A DNA stretch of 55,689 bases from an uncultured Campylobacter sp. (GTDB lineage: Bacteria > Campylobacterota > Campylobacteria > Campylobacterales > Campylobacteraceae). Below, one piece after another: positions 23,960 through 31,283 of the stretch. The first letter of the stretch is position 1. Every line of letters begins with the position of its first letter. Under the pieces are notes generated by a model. That model worked only from the letters and a program-made list of their open reading frames with translations, was not told the DNA's origin and did not search any database. Location of the stretch: contig UQCL01000007.1 of the NCBI GenBank assembly GCA_900539505.1, positions 1-55,689 of the forward strand. The letters run 5' to 3'. The translations under genes were made by a program, and so were the position numbers.

Positions 23960-25510
23960 TTAGCCTATATTCTCTCCTGCGATCATACCGAATGTGAGGC
24001 AGTCTGCTATCGCCACGCTACCTAAGCGGCTAGCTCCGTGTACGCCGCCGGTGATCTCGCCTGCTGCAAATAATCTTGGGATAGGCATCTCTGTTTGCAA
24101 TGAGATAACCTGAGCTTTGGTATTGATGTCGATACCGCCCATAGTGTGGTGAAGTTTTGGCGTACCGCGCATAGCGTAGAAAGGTGGTTTGGAGATATCT
24201 ACGCCGTTTGTAGTGGTTTTATCCATAGGTTTGCCAAAGTCTTCGTCTTTACCGTTTTTAACGAAGCTGTTATATCTCTCGACTGTCTTTTTTAGCTCTG
24301 TAGCAGGGATTTTATAAGCTGCAGCCAGTTCGTCTAGGGTTTCAAATTTCTTTAGTACGCCAGATTCTAGCGGTTTAGTGTAGTGTTCAGGTATGACCAT
24401 GTTTTTTACACCATCGCTATCACAGAAGTTGATCGGATAGATATCGGCTTTTGCGTCGATTACTTTAAACATAGCTTGAGAGCGGGTGCGGCGGTCTGCT
24501 AGCTCGTTCATATAGCGTTTGCCGGTTCTTGGATCGACTGAAATTCCGTAGCGGAAGCTTCCGTTTACGTTAAACATAGAGCCTACGCCAAAGCCTTTTT
24601 CATCAGGGCATGCCCATGGACCAAACTGTATCCAGCTTAGCTGTACCGGAGTTGCGCCGATTCTGAAGGCCTCTTTCATAGCGCCTGCAGTAGCTCCCGG
24701 GTGGTTGGTGCTATCTGTGGTAGGTAGGATGGATGGATCTTGGACTTGTCTAAAGAATATGTCGCGGCAAAATCCTCCTGCTGCTAGTACTACGCCTTTT
24801 TTAGCTTTTATAGTCTTTTTAGTTCCGGTAGTATTTTCGGCGTCGTCTTTTTGGCTCTTTGGATCAAATTTATAATCCTCTCTGATGATCACGCCGTCTA
24901 CGCCGCCGTCTTCGCCTAGGACGAACTCGTCAAATTTAGCTCTTTGTCTTAGCTCGCAGCCTTGTAGGTTTTTAAAGTATTCTACCATCGGCTGAACGAT
25001 ACCTGAGCCTGAGCCGTTAGCGGTTTGGAGCGATCTAGGTACGCTGTGTCCGCCTGCGTGAGTAACTTTATCTATGTATTTAGCGCCGCATTTTAGAGTT
25101 AGTTTATATGCGTCTTGCGCGCGAGTAGCGATTGTGTCGATTAGATCTACGTGGTTTAGTCCGCGGCCGGCTTTTAGGCAGTCTTTGATAAATAGCTCGT
25201 TGCTATCTTTGATGCCTTCGGCTTTTTGCTTGTCGCTGTTTGGAACGGCAAAAATTCCGCCGTTGATTACGGAGTTACCGCCGACGCGTCCCATCTTTTC
25301 TAGGATTAGGACTTTGTTGCCTTTTTCGGCTGCGGTGATACCTGCTGCTAGTCCTGCAAAACCGGAACCAACGATAACTACGTCCCACTCCTCGTCAAAT
25401 TTGACGTCCTTTGAGTTTACCGCAGCGTTTGCGTTTACGGAGCCGAGCGCTAAAGCACCCGCGCCAACTAGGCTCATTTTGAGCAGATCACGTCTTGAAA
25501 CGTTTTCCAT
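23960..25510 (-). CDS. Tat-exported fumarate-reductase-like flavoprotein (FccA-like)
   Basis: A 516-residue periplasmic flavoprotein. Tat signal SRRDLLKMS at residues 5-13. FAD-binding VIVGSGFAGLAAG starts near 45, and GGNSVINGG follows. Putative active-site residues of the FccA/UrdA family are in place: the Arg-containing KRYMNELADRRTRS, HHTMGGID (H455) and the GASRLGS arginine (R495). There is no haem motif in the protein, so electrons must come from the separate tetrahaem cytochromes encoded downstream. Likely substrates are fumarate, methacrylate/crotonate or urocanate; motifs alone do not decide. AAGGAGACATC ribosome binding site. The three-gene set recalls Wolinella fccABC. Confidence 0.88.
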   Translation of the reverse strand: MENVSRRDLLKMSLVGAGALALGSVNANAAVNSKDVKFDEEWDVVIVGSGFAGLAAGITAAEKGNKVLILEKMGRVGGNSVINGGIFAVPNSDKQKAEGIKDSNELFIKDCLKAGRGLNHVDLIDTIATRAQDAYKLTLKCGAKYIDKVTHAGGHSVPRSLQTANGSGSGIVQPMVEYFKNLQGCELRQRAKFDEFVLGEDGGVDGVIIREDYKFDPKSQKDDAENTTGTKKTIKAKKGVVLAAGGFCRDIFFRQVQDPSILPTTDSTNHPGATAGAMKEAFRIGATPVQLSWIQFGPWACPDEKGFGVGSMFNVNGSFRYGISVDPRTGKRYMNELADRRTRSQAMFKVIDAKADIYPINFCDSDGVKNMVIPEHYTKPLESGVLKKFETLDELAAAYKIPATELKKTVERYNSFVKNGKDEDFGKPMDKTTTNGVDISKPPFYAMRGTPKLHHTMGGIDINTKAQVISLQTEMPIPRLFAAGEITGGVHGASRLGSVAIADCLTFGMIAGENIG

Positions 25511-25527
25511 GATGTCTCCTTTATTTT

Positions 25528-25572
25528 ACCGTTATACGGTTTTTTTAGATGCCTAATTTTGGAGTTATTGTA
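25528..25572 (-). promoter_or_regulatory. Promoter and palindrome upstream of the flavoprotein gene
   Basis: On the minus strand a TACAAT -10-like box (25572-25567) is followed, about 27 nt downstream and before the ATG, by a palindrome ACCGT-TAT-ACGGT (25528-25540). A palindrome between promoter and start suggests repression or activation in response to the electron acceptor. No regulator is linked. Confidence 0.4.
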
Positions 25573-25742
25573 CCAAAAGTTAAATAAAAGCAAAATAATA
25601 TTATTTAAAAATTGTTTTTAAATTTTAAAAAACCGCCGCCGCTAAAAAGCCGCTTATCGGCCACTTGCTAGTTCTAAATTTAGACAAATTTTAAATTTAA
25701 ATCTCTACATAAAATTTTGTGCTCTATGAGAGCGTATCTTGC

Positions 25743-25773
25743 GTAAAATAAAAAGACCCGCAAAGCAGGTCTT
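25743..25773 (-). terminator. Strong intrinsic terminator of the double-cubane/NifB-like operon
   Basis: On the minus strand, a 9-bp stem (AAGACCTGC/GCGGGTCTT, one G-U pair) with a 3-nt loop begins at the last base of the NifB-like stop codon and is followed by TTTTTATTTT. This is the clearest terminator in the window and defines the end of the operon. Confidence 0.85.
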
Positions 25774-26600
25774 CATTTCTCGCAAAGCTTGCCGCATGCG
25801 TCGGCGCGGCATCTGCTGCAGTGAGTCATTTGATGAATGGAGCCGCCGATCAGCTTTCGCATGCTACGAATTTCTTCATTCGAGGGCGATTTGATATTTG
25901 CAAAAGGGGTGTCATGCACGGGTATCATCGCCATGCAGTTCATGATATCGGCTTGCCACTCTTTGGCCTTTTTCGCGATTTGCGGGACGTGAGCCATATT
26001 TACGCCGGGGATTACGACCGTATTGATCTTTACGATCATGCGAGCTTCTTTTAGCTTGCGGATTCCTTCCTCTTGGCGCTCCGCAAGAATTTTAGCACCA
26101 TCCTCGCCGTGGTAAATTTTGTTTTTGTGGCGCACCCACGCATAAATTTTGCCGCCCACGTCAGGCGTTACGGCATTAACGGTCACCGTCACGTGGCTCA
26201 CGCCGATTCGCACGATATCATCCACGTGCTCGGGCAAAGATAGGCCGTTTGTGGATAGGCAAAGTAGGGCGTGAGGGAAGCGGGCTTTGCATTTTTCAAA
26301 GGTCGCTAGTGTTTTGTCGGCATCGCACATGGGATCTCCTGGTCCTGCGATACCGATGACCGAGATATCTTGTCTAAATTTAAATAGATTTTCCACGTAT
26401 AGCGCGGCTTCATCCGGGCTTTGCACCCTCTCTGTTACGCCGGGTCGATTTTCGTTGGCGCAGTCGTAGATGCGGTTGCAAAAATTGCATTGGATATTGC
26501 AATGCGGCGCTACGGGAAGGTGCACGCGCCCGTAGGTGGCGGACGCTTTTTTGCTAAAGCAGGGGTGGTTGTCGAAGGAGGGTTTGGCGAAAAAATTCAT
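25773..26600 (-). CDS. NifB-type radical SAM protein
   Basis: A 275-residue radical SAM enzyme that closely resembles NifB, which fuses two 4Fe-4S units into the Fe8S9C nitrogenase cofactor precursor. From the ATG at 26600: NHPCFS at about 11-16 (the HPC(Y/F)S element that binds the K1 cluster in NifB), CNIQCNFC (C34/C38/C41, SAM cluster), then RIYDCANENRPGV, IAGPGDP, LCLSTNGL, HVTVTVNAV and a cysteine-rich tail, HCSRCRADACGKLC. It lacks the NifX domain fused to many NifBs. I use 26600 because it overlaps the preceding stop (TGATG); the longer frame back to 26705 is not NifB-like. It is last in the operon. No nifHDK or nifEN lies in the window, so a target other than nitrogenase, perhaps the double-cubane protein, is an inference. 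Confidence 0.85.
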   Translation of the reverse strand: MNFFAKPSFDNHPCFSKKASATYGRVHLPVAPHCNIQCNFCNRIYDCANENRPGVTERVQSPDEAALYVENLFKFRQDISVIGIAGPGDPMCDADKTLATFEKCKARFPHALLCLSTNGLSLPEHVDDIVRIGVSHVTVTVNAVTPDVGGKIYAWVRHKNKIYHGEDGAKILAERQEEGIRKLKEARMIVKINTVVIPGVNMAHVPQIAKKAKEWQADIMNCMAMIPVHDTPFANIKSPSNEEIRSMRKLIGGSIHQMTHCSRCRADACGKLCEK

Positions 26601-27376
26601 CAATCTTTTTTCCTTCCGAATTTGATGGCGTCCGCGTGGCAAACATCCATACAATCGCCGCAGTTCGTGCAGTTCATCTCGTCCGGTCTCGTGCCCATTT
26701 CGCATTTGCGCAAACAGGCGTTGCAGTTGTCGCAGGCATCCGTTTTATAAACGCGAAATATTGAAATTTTACGTAGCAGCTCCATTATGCCGCCGCTAGG
26801 ACAGGCGAAGCGGCACCATAAATTTGCGACGATCAAGGATGCGGCGATGAGGGCTACGACGACGGCAGTGCGAACCGCCCAAGTCCAGTCGGAAAATTTA
26901 AAAGACATGATAACGGCGTTGAGATACTCGTCGCTGGTGCGAATAGGGATCATGACGCGAGGATTGCCGTAGATAAAATATACGCCCGCGCTAAGCAAAA
27001 CGGCTAGAACCATGCCTATCTGCGCATATCGTAGCTTCTTATTGTTTTTTAGCTTGAGCTTAAAAGCGGCAAATTTGCCCAGCATTTGATTTACGAATCC
27101 GCCAGGGCAAAGCCAGCCGCAAAACGCGCGCCCGAGGAAAATAACAAGCACGGGTATAAACAGCCAAAAGCCGAAAAACACGGTCGCGATCCGCCCCCAG
27201 CACGTAACGATCGGACAGGATTGGCAGTTTACGAAAGGCACGATAAAAGGGCATCTAAAAATCCCGTAATACGCCCATTGCCCGATCGCGCCGATAAAAA
27301 TCAGCTGCACCAAGCGACGAATTTTAGTTAGCCTAGAGACTTTTTTCATCTTTGCCATATTTACGATACTAAACAT
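26600..27376 (-). CDS. NapH-like membrane ferredoxin
   Basis: A 258-residue membrane protein with about four helices and polyferredoxin features of the NapH/NosR/RnfC-like group. It has CQSCPIVTC near residue 52, the paired CGWLCPGG and CRFACPSGG motifs on the cytoplasmic side, and two C-terminal 4Fe-4S motifs (CDNCNACLRKC and CTNCGDCMDVC). NapH-type proteins take electrons from menaquinol or pass them between membrane and soluble carriers. It overlaps both neighbours by a few bases. Placed between an exported binding protein and a NifB-type enzyme, it is a candidate electron source for the cytosolic reductase system of this operon. That link is inferred. Confidence 0.85.
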   Translation of the reverse strand: MFSIVNMAKMKKVSRLTKIRRLVQLIFIGAIGQWAYYGIFRCPFIVPFVNCQSCPIVTCWGRIATVFFGFWLFIPVLVIFLGRAFCGWLCPGGFVNQMLGKFAAFKLKLKNNKKLRYAQIGMVLAVLLSAGVYFIYGNPRVMIPIRTSDEYLNAVIMSFKFSDWTWAVRTAVVVALIAASLIVANLWCRFACPSGGIMELLRKISIFRVYKTDACDNCNACLRKCEMGTRPDEMNCTNCGDCMDVCHADAIKFGRKKD

Positions 27377-28226
27377 CTTTTACACCAAACCTTTCTATGA
27401 GTTCAAGCCCGCGCGCCGAATGGATGGAGGTAAAGCCGTGCTGCTCGAAAATTTCCTGCCCGTCCGAGCAGACGAAGTCCGCAAAGTCATCGGCAAGCTT
27501 CTCGTCTTTTACGTATTTCATGATATTTAGCGTAAAGGTAAGCGGCCCGGGCGGGATGAGTTTCTCGTCGATAGGCATATATTCGATCTTGTCTTTAAAC
27601 CTATCGTGCGTCGTTAGGCGCTTTTCGATTATGGACGCATCGCCCTTGCCATCTACCAGATCGCACATCATCTGGATGACGCATGAGCCGTTGGCAATCA
27701 TATTTTTCATAACGAGCCCCGTGAGACCTGAATTTTTCAAAATTCCCTTTACCGGTCCGCTACCCGGAGGCGATGCCCTTAGCGGTAGCATCACCCGCAC
27801 GCCGGGTTCTGCTAGATCCTTCAGATCGCGAATGCCCGCGGGATTGCCCTTTGGCACTACTAAAACGTAGTCGGTAAAACATAGCGGTCTAAAGCGAAGG
27901 CTAAGGCCTGCTTTGCGTAGTTTTTGAGACAGCTCCAAAACGCGAGCGCCGAAAACCTCCGTCTTGCCCTGCAAGGCTAGCAGCGACTTTCCGAGCGCAC
28001 CCGCAAAGGCGCCGGTGTACTGGATATTATGTCCCGTCCTTGACTCATAAATGGCGTTTAGTTCGTTAAATGCTTCGGACAGTCCTCCGCACGACCAAAC
28101 CTGCAGGGAACCTGGCTTAAACGGCGTGAAGCCTGCGAGCATCGATTCGGGTCCGGCGATGGCGGCAGCCGCCAAAGCTCCTTTTAAAAAGCCGCGACGA
28201 GATTCGTCTATCTCCTTAAATTTCAT
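27369..28226 (-). CDS. Tat-exported ModA-like substrate-binding protein
   Basis: A 285-residue periplasmic binding protein. It has an N-terminal Tat signal, ESRRGFLKGALAAAA (about 8-22), then a type-II binding-protein fold: LQVWSCGGLSEAFNELNAIYE, LVVPKGNPAGI, APPGSGP-like ASPPGSGPVKGIL and FADFVCSDGQEIFEQHGF, like molybdate/oxyanion-binding ModA or SBP_11 proteins. No permease or ABC ATPase gene is nearby, so it is an orphan binding protein. It may sense or deliver a ligand, perhaps an oxyanion, metal or the reductase substrate, to a membrane partner such as the NapH-like protein whose gene overlaps it. AAAGGAGAGG ribosome binding site. The use of Tat suggests it folds before export. Confidence 0.75.
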   Translation of the reverse strand: MKFKEIDESRRGFLKGALAAAAIAGPESMLAGFTPFKPGSLQVWSCGGLSEAFNELNAIYESRTGHNIQYTGAFAGALGKSLLALQGKTEVFGARVLELSQKLRKAGLSLRFRPLCFTDYVLVVPKGNPAGIRDLKDLAEPGVRVMLPLRASPPGSGPVKGILKNSGLTGLVMKNMIANGSCVIQMMCDLVDGKGDASIIEKRLTTHDRFKDKIEYMPIDEKLIPPGPLTFTLNIMKYVKDEKLADDFADFVCSDGQEIFEQHGFTSIHSARGLELIERFGVKDV

Positions 28227-28298
28227 ACAACCTCTCCTTTCTTTGGTTTGTTTTTAAATTTAGAAAATTTTTAATTTTAAAATTTCAAATAAGACCTG

Positions 28299-29408
28299 CT
28301 AAAGCAGCTCTATAAAGGCTTCCAGCCGCGTGCGTATCTGCCCGACATCCTGTTTTGAATAATCGGTCTCTAGCGACATATAGTTCGCTCCCGCTTCGCG
28401 GCTCGCCTCTTTGATCTTGTTCGTCTCGATCGCGTAGGTGTGGCAGCCGCTTAGCACGACGTCGATGACGCCGTCTGCTTGATATTCGCGGATAAATTCC
28501 TTGATAATATCCGAGCGTGCGTCGTTTTGATACATCACCGAACAGGGGATTTTAAGGTAGCGCTCGGCGATATTTGCGACCAAATCGCCCTTAGTTTGTA
28601 CTTGGTTTTGATAGCCTTTGGTGCCGGAGCAGTTTTCAAATGCCACTACGTCTGCACCCAGCTCCTCAATCTGCTTGATAACCTTTTCATACACGCCTCC
28701 GCTCGGACAGCCTGTGATGATGATCCGCTTTTTACGAGTTTTCGGCGGCGTCATCTCCTTTGCGACGGCTATGTAAGCACGTATCATTTTAAGCTTTTCG
28801 CGTTTGTCGTATATGAAGTCGCTCGCAAATGAAATTTGATGAATTTCGCTGCCCGCTACCGGCATCGGATTTAGTTTGCCAAGCTCTAAAAGTTCCATCA
28901 TCACATCACGCTCTTCGTTGTAAATTTGCACCGCATCAAGTAGCGCTTCATCCGTGATTTTCGTATTAAATTTTTGCTCCAAAACTTTGCGAAATTTCCT
29001 AAGCTCATCGGTAAAAAGCTCCAAACTCTTGCCGCCAGTCATATTCGGCAGTTGCAGTACGTGGACGTCCTTATGCTTTGCAAGCAGCTCATACATCTTT
29101 TTCTTGCCGTCGCAGGTCGTTTCACCTATGACGAGATCGCTAGCGTTCATATAGGGGCATTTTTTCGTAACCGCGTAGCCGTAGCTTGCTTTGATTAGCG
29201 GGCAAAGATTGCGCGGAAGCTCGGCATGAGCGGCATCTATCGGGCTTTCGTCATAGGCGCAAAGCCCAACCGGCACGGCGCCCGCGGCGTAAATAAGCTC
29301 CTTCGGCGAATAGGTGCAAAACATCCCAACTACGTGTTTGCCTTGCTCTTTTAGATCGTGCAGAGCCATTGCGTTACGCTTTTTAAGCGCGTCAAAATCC
29401 ATCTTCAT
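28299..29408 (-). CDS. Double-cubane-cluster-type protein (2-hydroxyacyl-CoA dehydratase D-component family)
   Basis: A 369-residue protein of the BcrB/HgdB/FldB family (COG1775), similar in layout to the single-subunit double-cubane cluster protein (DCCP) of Carboxydothermus and E. coli YjiM. DCCP holds an Fe8S9 double cubane and reduces small molecules such as acetylene with ATP-driven electrons. Visible: FCTYSPKELIYAAGAVPVGLC, LPRNLCPLIKASYGY, CPYMNASDLVIGETTCDGKKKMYE, ITGCPSGG, FENCSG and SGCHTYAIE. There are nine cysteines (31, 50, 69, 84, 99, 234, 260, 289, 322), more than dehydratase subunits need. No partner dehydratase subunit, CoA-transferase or CoA-ligase is encoded here, which argues for DCCP rather than a dehydratase. 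It overlaps the ATPase gene by 4 nt; AAGGAG ribosome binding site. Confidence 0.82.
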   Translation of the reverse strand: MKMDFDALKKRNAMALHDLKEQGKHVVGMFCTYSPKELIYAAGAVPVGLCAYDESPIDAAHAELPRNLCPLIKASYGYAVTKKCPYMNASDLVIGETTCDGKKKMYELLAKHKDVHVLQLPNMTGGKSLELFTDELRKFRKVLEQKFNTKITDEALLDAVQIYNEERDVMMELLELGKLNPMPVAGSEIHQISFASDFIYDKREKLKMIRAYIAVAKEMTPPKTRKKRIIITGCPSGGVYEKVIKQIEELGADVVAFENCSGTKGYQNQVQTKGDLVANIAERYLKIPCSVMYQNDARSDIIKEFIREYQADGVIDVVLSGCHTYAIETNKIKEASREAGANYMSLETDYSKQDVGQIRTRLEAFIELL

Positions 29409-30181
29409 CTCGTCTCCTTTGAAATTTCGTTTGCTTTGCGTGCGCCGATAAGCGAAGCGCCCATCGCGCCGCAGTAGATTGCGTTTTCGTGAGTAAAAAT
29501 TTCAGCCCCCAGATGCTCGCCTAGAAGCTGTTTAAAGAGCGGCACGTTGCTAAGCCCGCCGCTTAAAAAGTAAATTTGATTTTCCAGTCGTTTGATGAGT
29601 GAGGCGACCTTGTGCGCGGAGGAATCCACGATAGCGTAGGCGATCTCGCTAGTTTCAGCCCCATTTGCGCTTAGCGAGACGATCTCGCTTTCTGCAAAAA
29701 CAGTGCACGTTGAGCTAATTTTAATCGCGGGATTTTTTCGAGCGGTTTTGTAAATTTCGCTAAGCTCAAGCCCCAAGCGGCCCGCACTGATCTCTAAAAA
29801 TTTACCCGTGCCCGCCGAGCATTTGTCGTTCATGATAAAATCCGCTGGTTTGCCGTTTTCTATTTTGATCGCTTTGGTGTCTTGCCCGCCCACATCGATG
29901 ACGGTGCAGTCTTGCTCAAATAAAAAGTGTGCCCCAAGCCCGTGGCATAAAATTTCGCTCATGCTAAGCTGCGCGTACTCCACGCTAACGCGTCCGTAGC
30001 CCGTAGCGGTTACGAAGCCCCCTGCGTAGCCTTTTTGCTCCAAATTTTGCTTGATCTGGCGCGTGACCTTGACCGCACTAAAGCCGCTTGGCAGCAAAAA
30101 TAGCTCGCAAAATTCGCCGCGCTCGTCCATAACGGCGAGCTTTGACGACGCCCCGCCGATGTTGGTACCGATAAAATGCAT
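29405..30181 (-). CDS. ASKHA-family ATPase reductase (DCCP reductase/HgdC type)
   Basis: A 258-residue BadF/BcrA/HgdC-family ATPase that injects low-potential electrons into its partner by ATP-driven conformational change. VIDVGGQDTKAIKI (phosphate-2), NDKCSAGTGKFLE with C121, and STCTVFAESE with C159 give the two cysteines that share one 4Fe-4S cluster across the homodimer. LSGGLSNVPLF is the adenosine motif. The first phosphate loop reads GTNIGGASSK, where family members usually have GIDxGS-x-T(S)K, so the Asp is Asn here. First gene of the operon, directly coupled to the double-cubane-type partner. No clear Shine-Dalgarno before the ATG. Electron donor unknown; a ferredoxin or the NapH-like protein is plausible. 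Confidence 0.85.
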   Translation of the reverse strand: MHFIGTNIGGASSKLAVMDERGEFCELFLLPSGFSAVKVTRQIKQNLEQKGYAGGFVTATGYGRVSVEYAQLSMSEILCHGLGAHFLFEQDCTVIDVGGQDTKAIKIENGKPADFIMNDKCSAGTGKFLEISAGRLGLELSEIYKTARKNPAIKISSTCTVFAESEIVSLSANGAETSEIAYAIVDSSAHKVASLIKRLENQIYFLSGGLSNVPLFKQLLGEHLGAEIFTHENAIYCGAMGASLIGARKANEISKETR

Positions 30182-30281
30182 AAAATTTTAAATCCGTCGA
30201 AAAATATTTCTACGCCGTAGAACTTTGATTTGAATGTTAGTCTTTTTAAGCTTTTAGACTGCTGAAATTTAGCGTAGGCTT

Positions 30282-30312
30282 GCGGCGCGGATAAAATTTA
30301 GCTTTGCGCCGC
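30282..30312 (-). terminator. Hairpin between the EamA pair and the double-cubane operon
   Basis: A 7-bp GC-only stem, GCGGCGC/GCGCCGC, with a 17-nt loop, 33 nt past the stop of the EamA gene ending at 30345. On the plus strand it is followed by ATTTT. Probably terminates the transporter transcript; the operon promoter should lie between here and 30181, but I could not fix a -10 box. Confidence 0.45.
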
Positions 30313-30344
30313 ATTTTGAATTAGTTTTAAATTTAGATTTAAAT

Positions 30345-31277
30345 TTAGCGCTCGCGGGCGATTAAAATTCCGCTTAAAATCACCACCGCAATGCCTGCTA
30401 GCACGATCGGACCGGGCAGATGATCGCCTAGCATAATTCCTAGCGCCATGCTAAATAGGATGTCGCTGTAGCTGATCGCGGCGACGATACCCGCTTTGCG
30501 CGAAGCGGCGTAGGCGCGCGTCATGTAAATTTGAAAGTAGATACCGCTGACGCCTAGAAGCGCCACGAGCACCCAGCCAAAAAGGCTTGGCGGGTTGAAA
30601 TAAGCGAGCCTCGCCAAATCCGCCCCGCTGAAAAGTCCTAAAATTTTAACCTCGCTACCTTCAAGCGCCCAGCCCGCAGCCATCATCATCGCGCTTAGAA
30701 AGGTAGCGGATGAGACGAAGACCAGCACGATGAGGTTGGTGGCGTAGTGTTTGCGAAGCTCGCGCACGCTCGTGTATGCAAGCCCCGCGCACATGCCGCC
30801 GAAAATTCCCACCGCGTCGGTTACGCTGATGCCGATGTGCGGGCGCACGACGAGTAAAATTCCGCCAAAGCCGAGCAGTATCGCAAACCAACCGCGCGAG
30901 CTTAGCTTTTCGCCTAAGAAAAACGCCGAAAATAGCGCGGTGAAAATGGGCGCCGTCTTTTGGAAGGTAAAAGCGGTGCCAAGATCGATGTGAGCGATAT
31001 TGTAGAAAGTCGCTAAGATACCGCAGCTGCCGATAAAACCGCGAAATGCAAGCAGCCACGGCTTGCCGCCCGGGCCCAGGTTTTTTACCCGCCGTAGCGA
31101 AAATAGCACGATGCCGATGCCTACGACGTTGCGGAAAAACACGATCTCGGCGCTACTCATCCGCTCCGCCATGACCTTGGCTAGCGCGCCGTTGAGCGCG
31201 AAATAAAAGCTCGCTACTAGCATATAATAAACGCCCAGATGTTTCAGCCAAAACGCGGAGTAGAATTTTTGTTTCAT
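30345..31277 (-). CDS. EamA/DMT-family transporter (copy 2)
   Basis: A 310-residue ten-helix drug/metabolite-transporter-superfamily protein with two EamA halves. Features: YYMLVASFYFALNGALAK, EIVFFRNVVG, FRGFIGSCGILATFYNIAHI and FTFQKTAPIFTALFSAFFLGE in the first half; FQIYMTRAYAASRKAGIVAAISYSDILFS in the second. It is a tandem paralogue of the gene at 31284, separated by 6 nt. These proteins usually export metabolites or amino acids; the substrate is unknown. Confidence 0.88.
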   Translation of the reverse strand: MKQKFYSAFWLKHLGVYYMLVASFYFALNGALAKVMAERMSSAEIVFFRNVVGIGIVLFSLRRVKNLGPGGKPWLLAFRGFIGSCGILATFYNIAHIDLGTAFTFQKTAPIFTALFSAFFLGEKLSSRGWFAILLGFGGILLVVRPHIGISVTDAVGIFGGMCAGLAYTSVRELRKHYATNLIVLVFVSSATFLSAMMMAAGWALEGSEVKILGLFSGADLARLAYFNPPSLFGWVLVALLGVSGIYFQIYMTRAYAASRKAGIVAAISYSDILFSMALGIMLGDHLPGPIVLAGIAVVILSGILIARER

Positions 31278-31283
31278 CGCGCG

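Noticed and set aside
25773..26600. Evidence for nitrogen fixation
   Set aside because: Only a NifB-type protein is present; no nifHDK, nifEN or nif regulator is in the window, so nitrogenase is not supported here.
28299..29408. Amino-acid-fermenting 2-hydroxyacyl-CoA dehydratase
   Set aside because: The second dehydratase subunit, CoA-transferase and fermentation enzymes are absent, and cysteine content suggests DCCP type.
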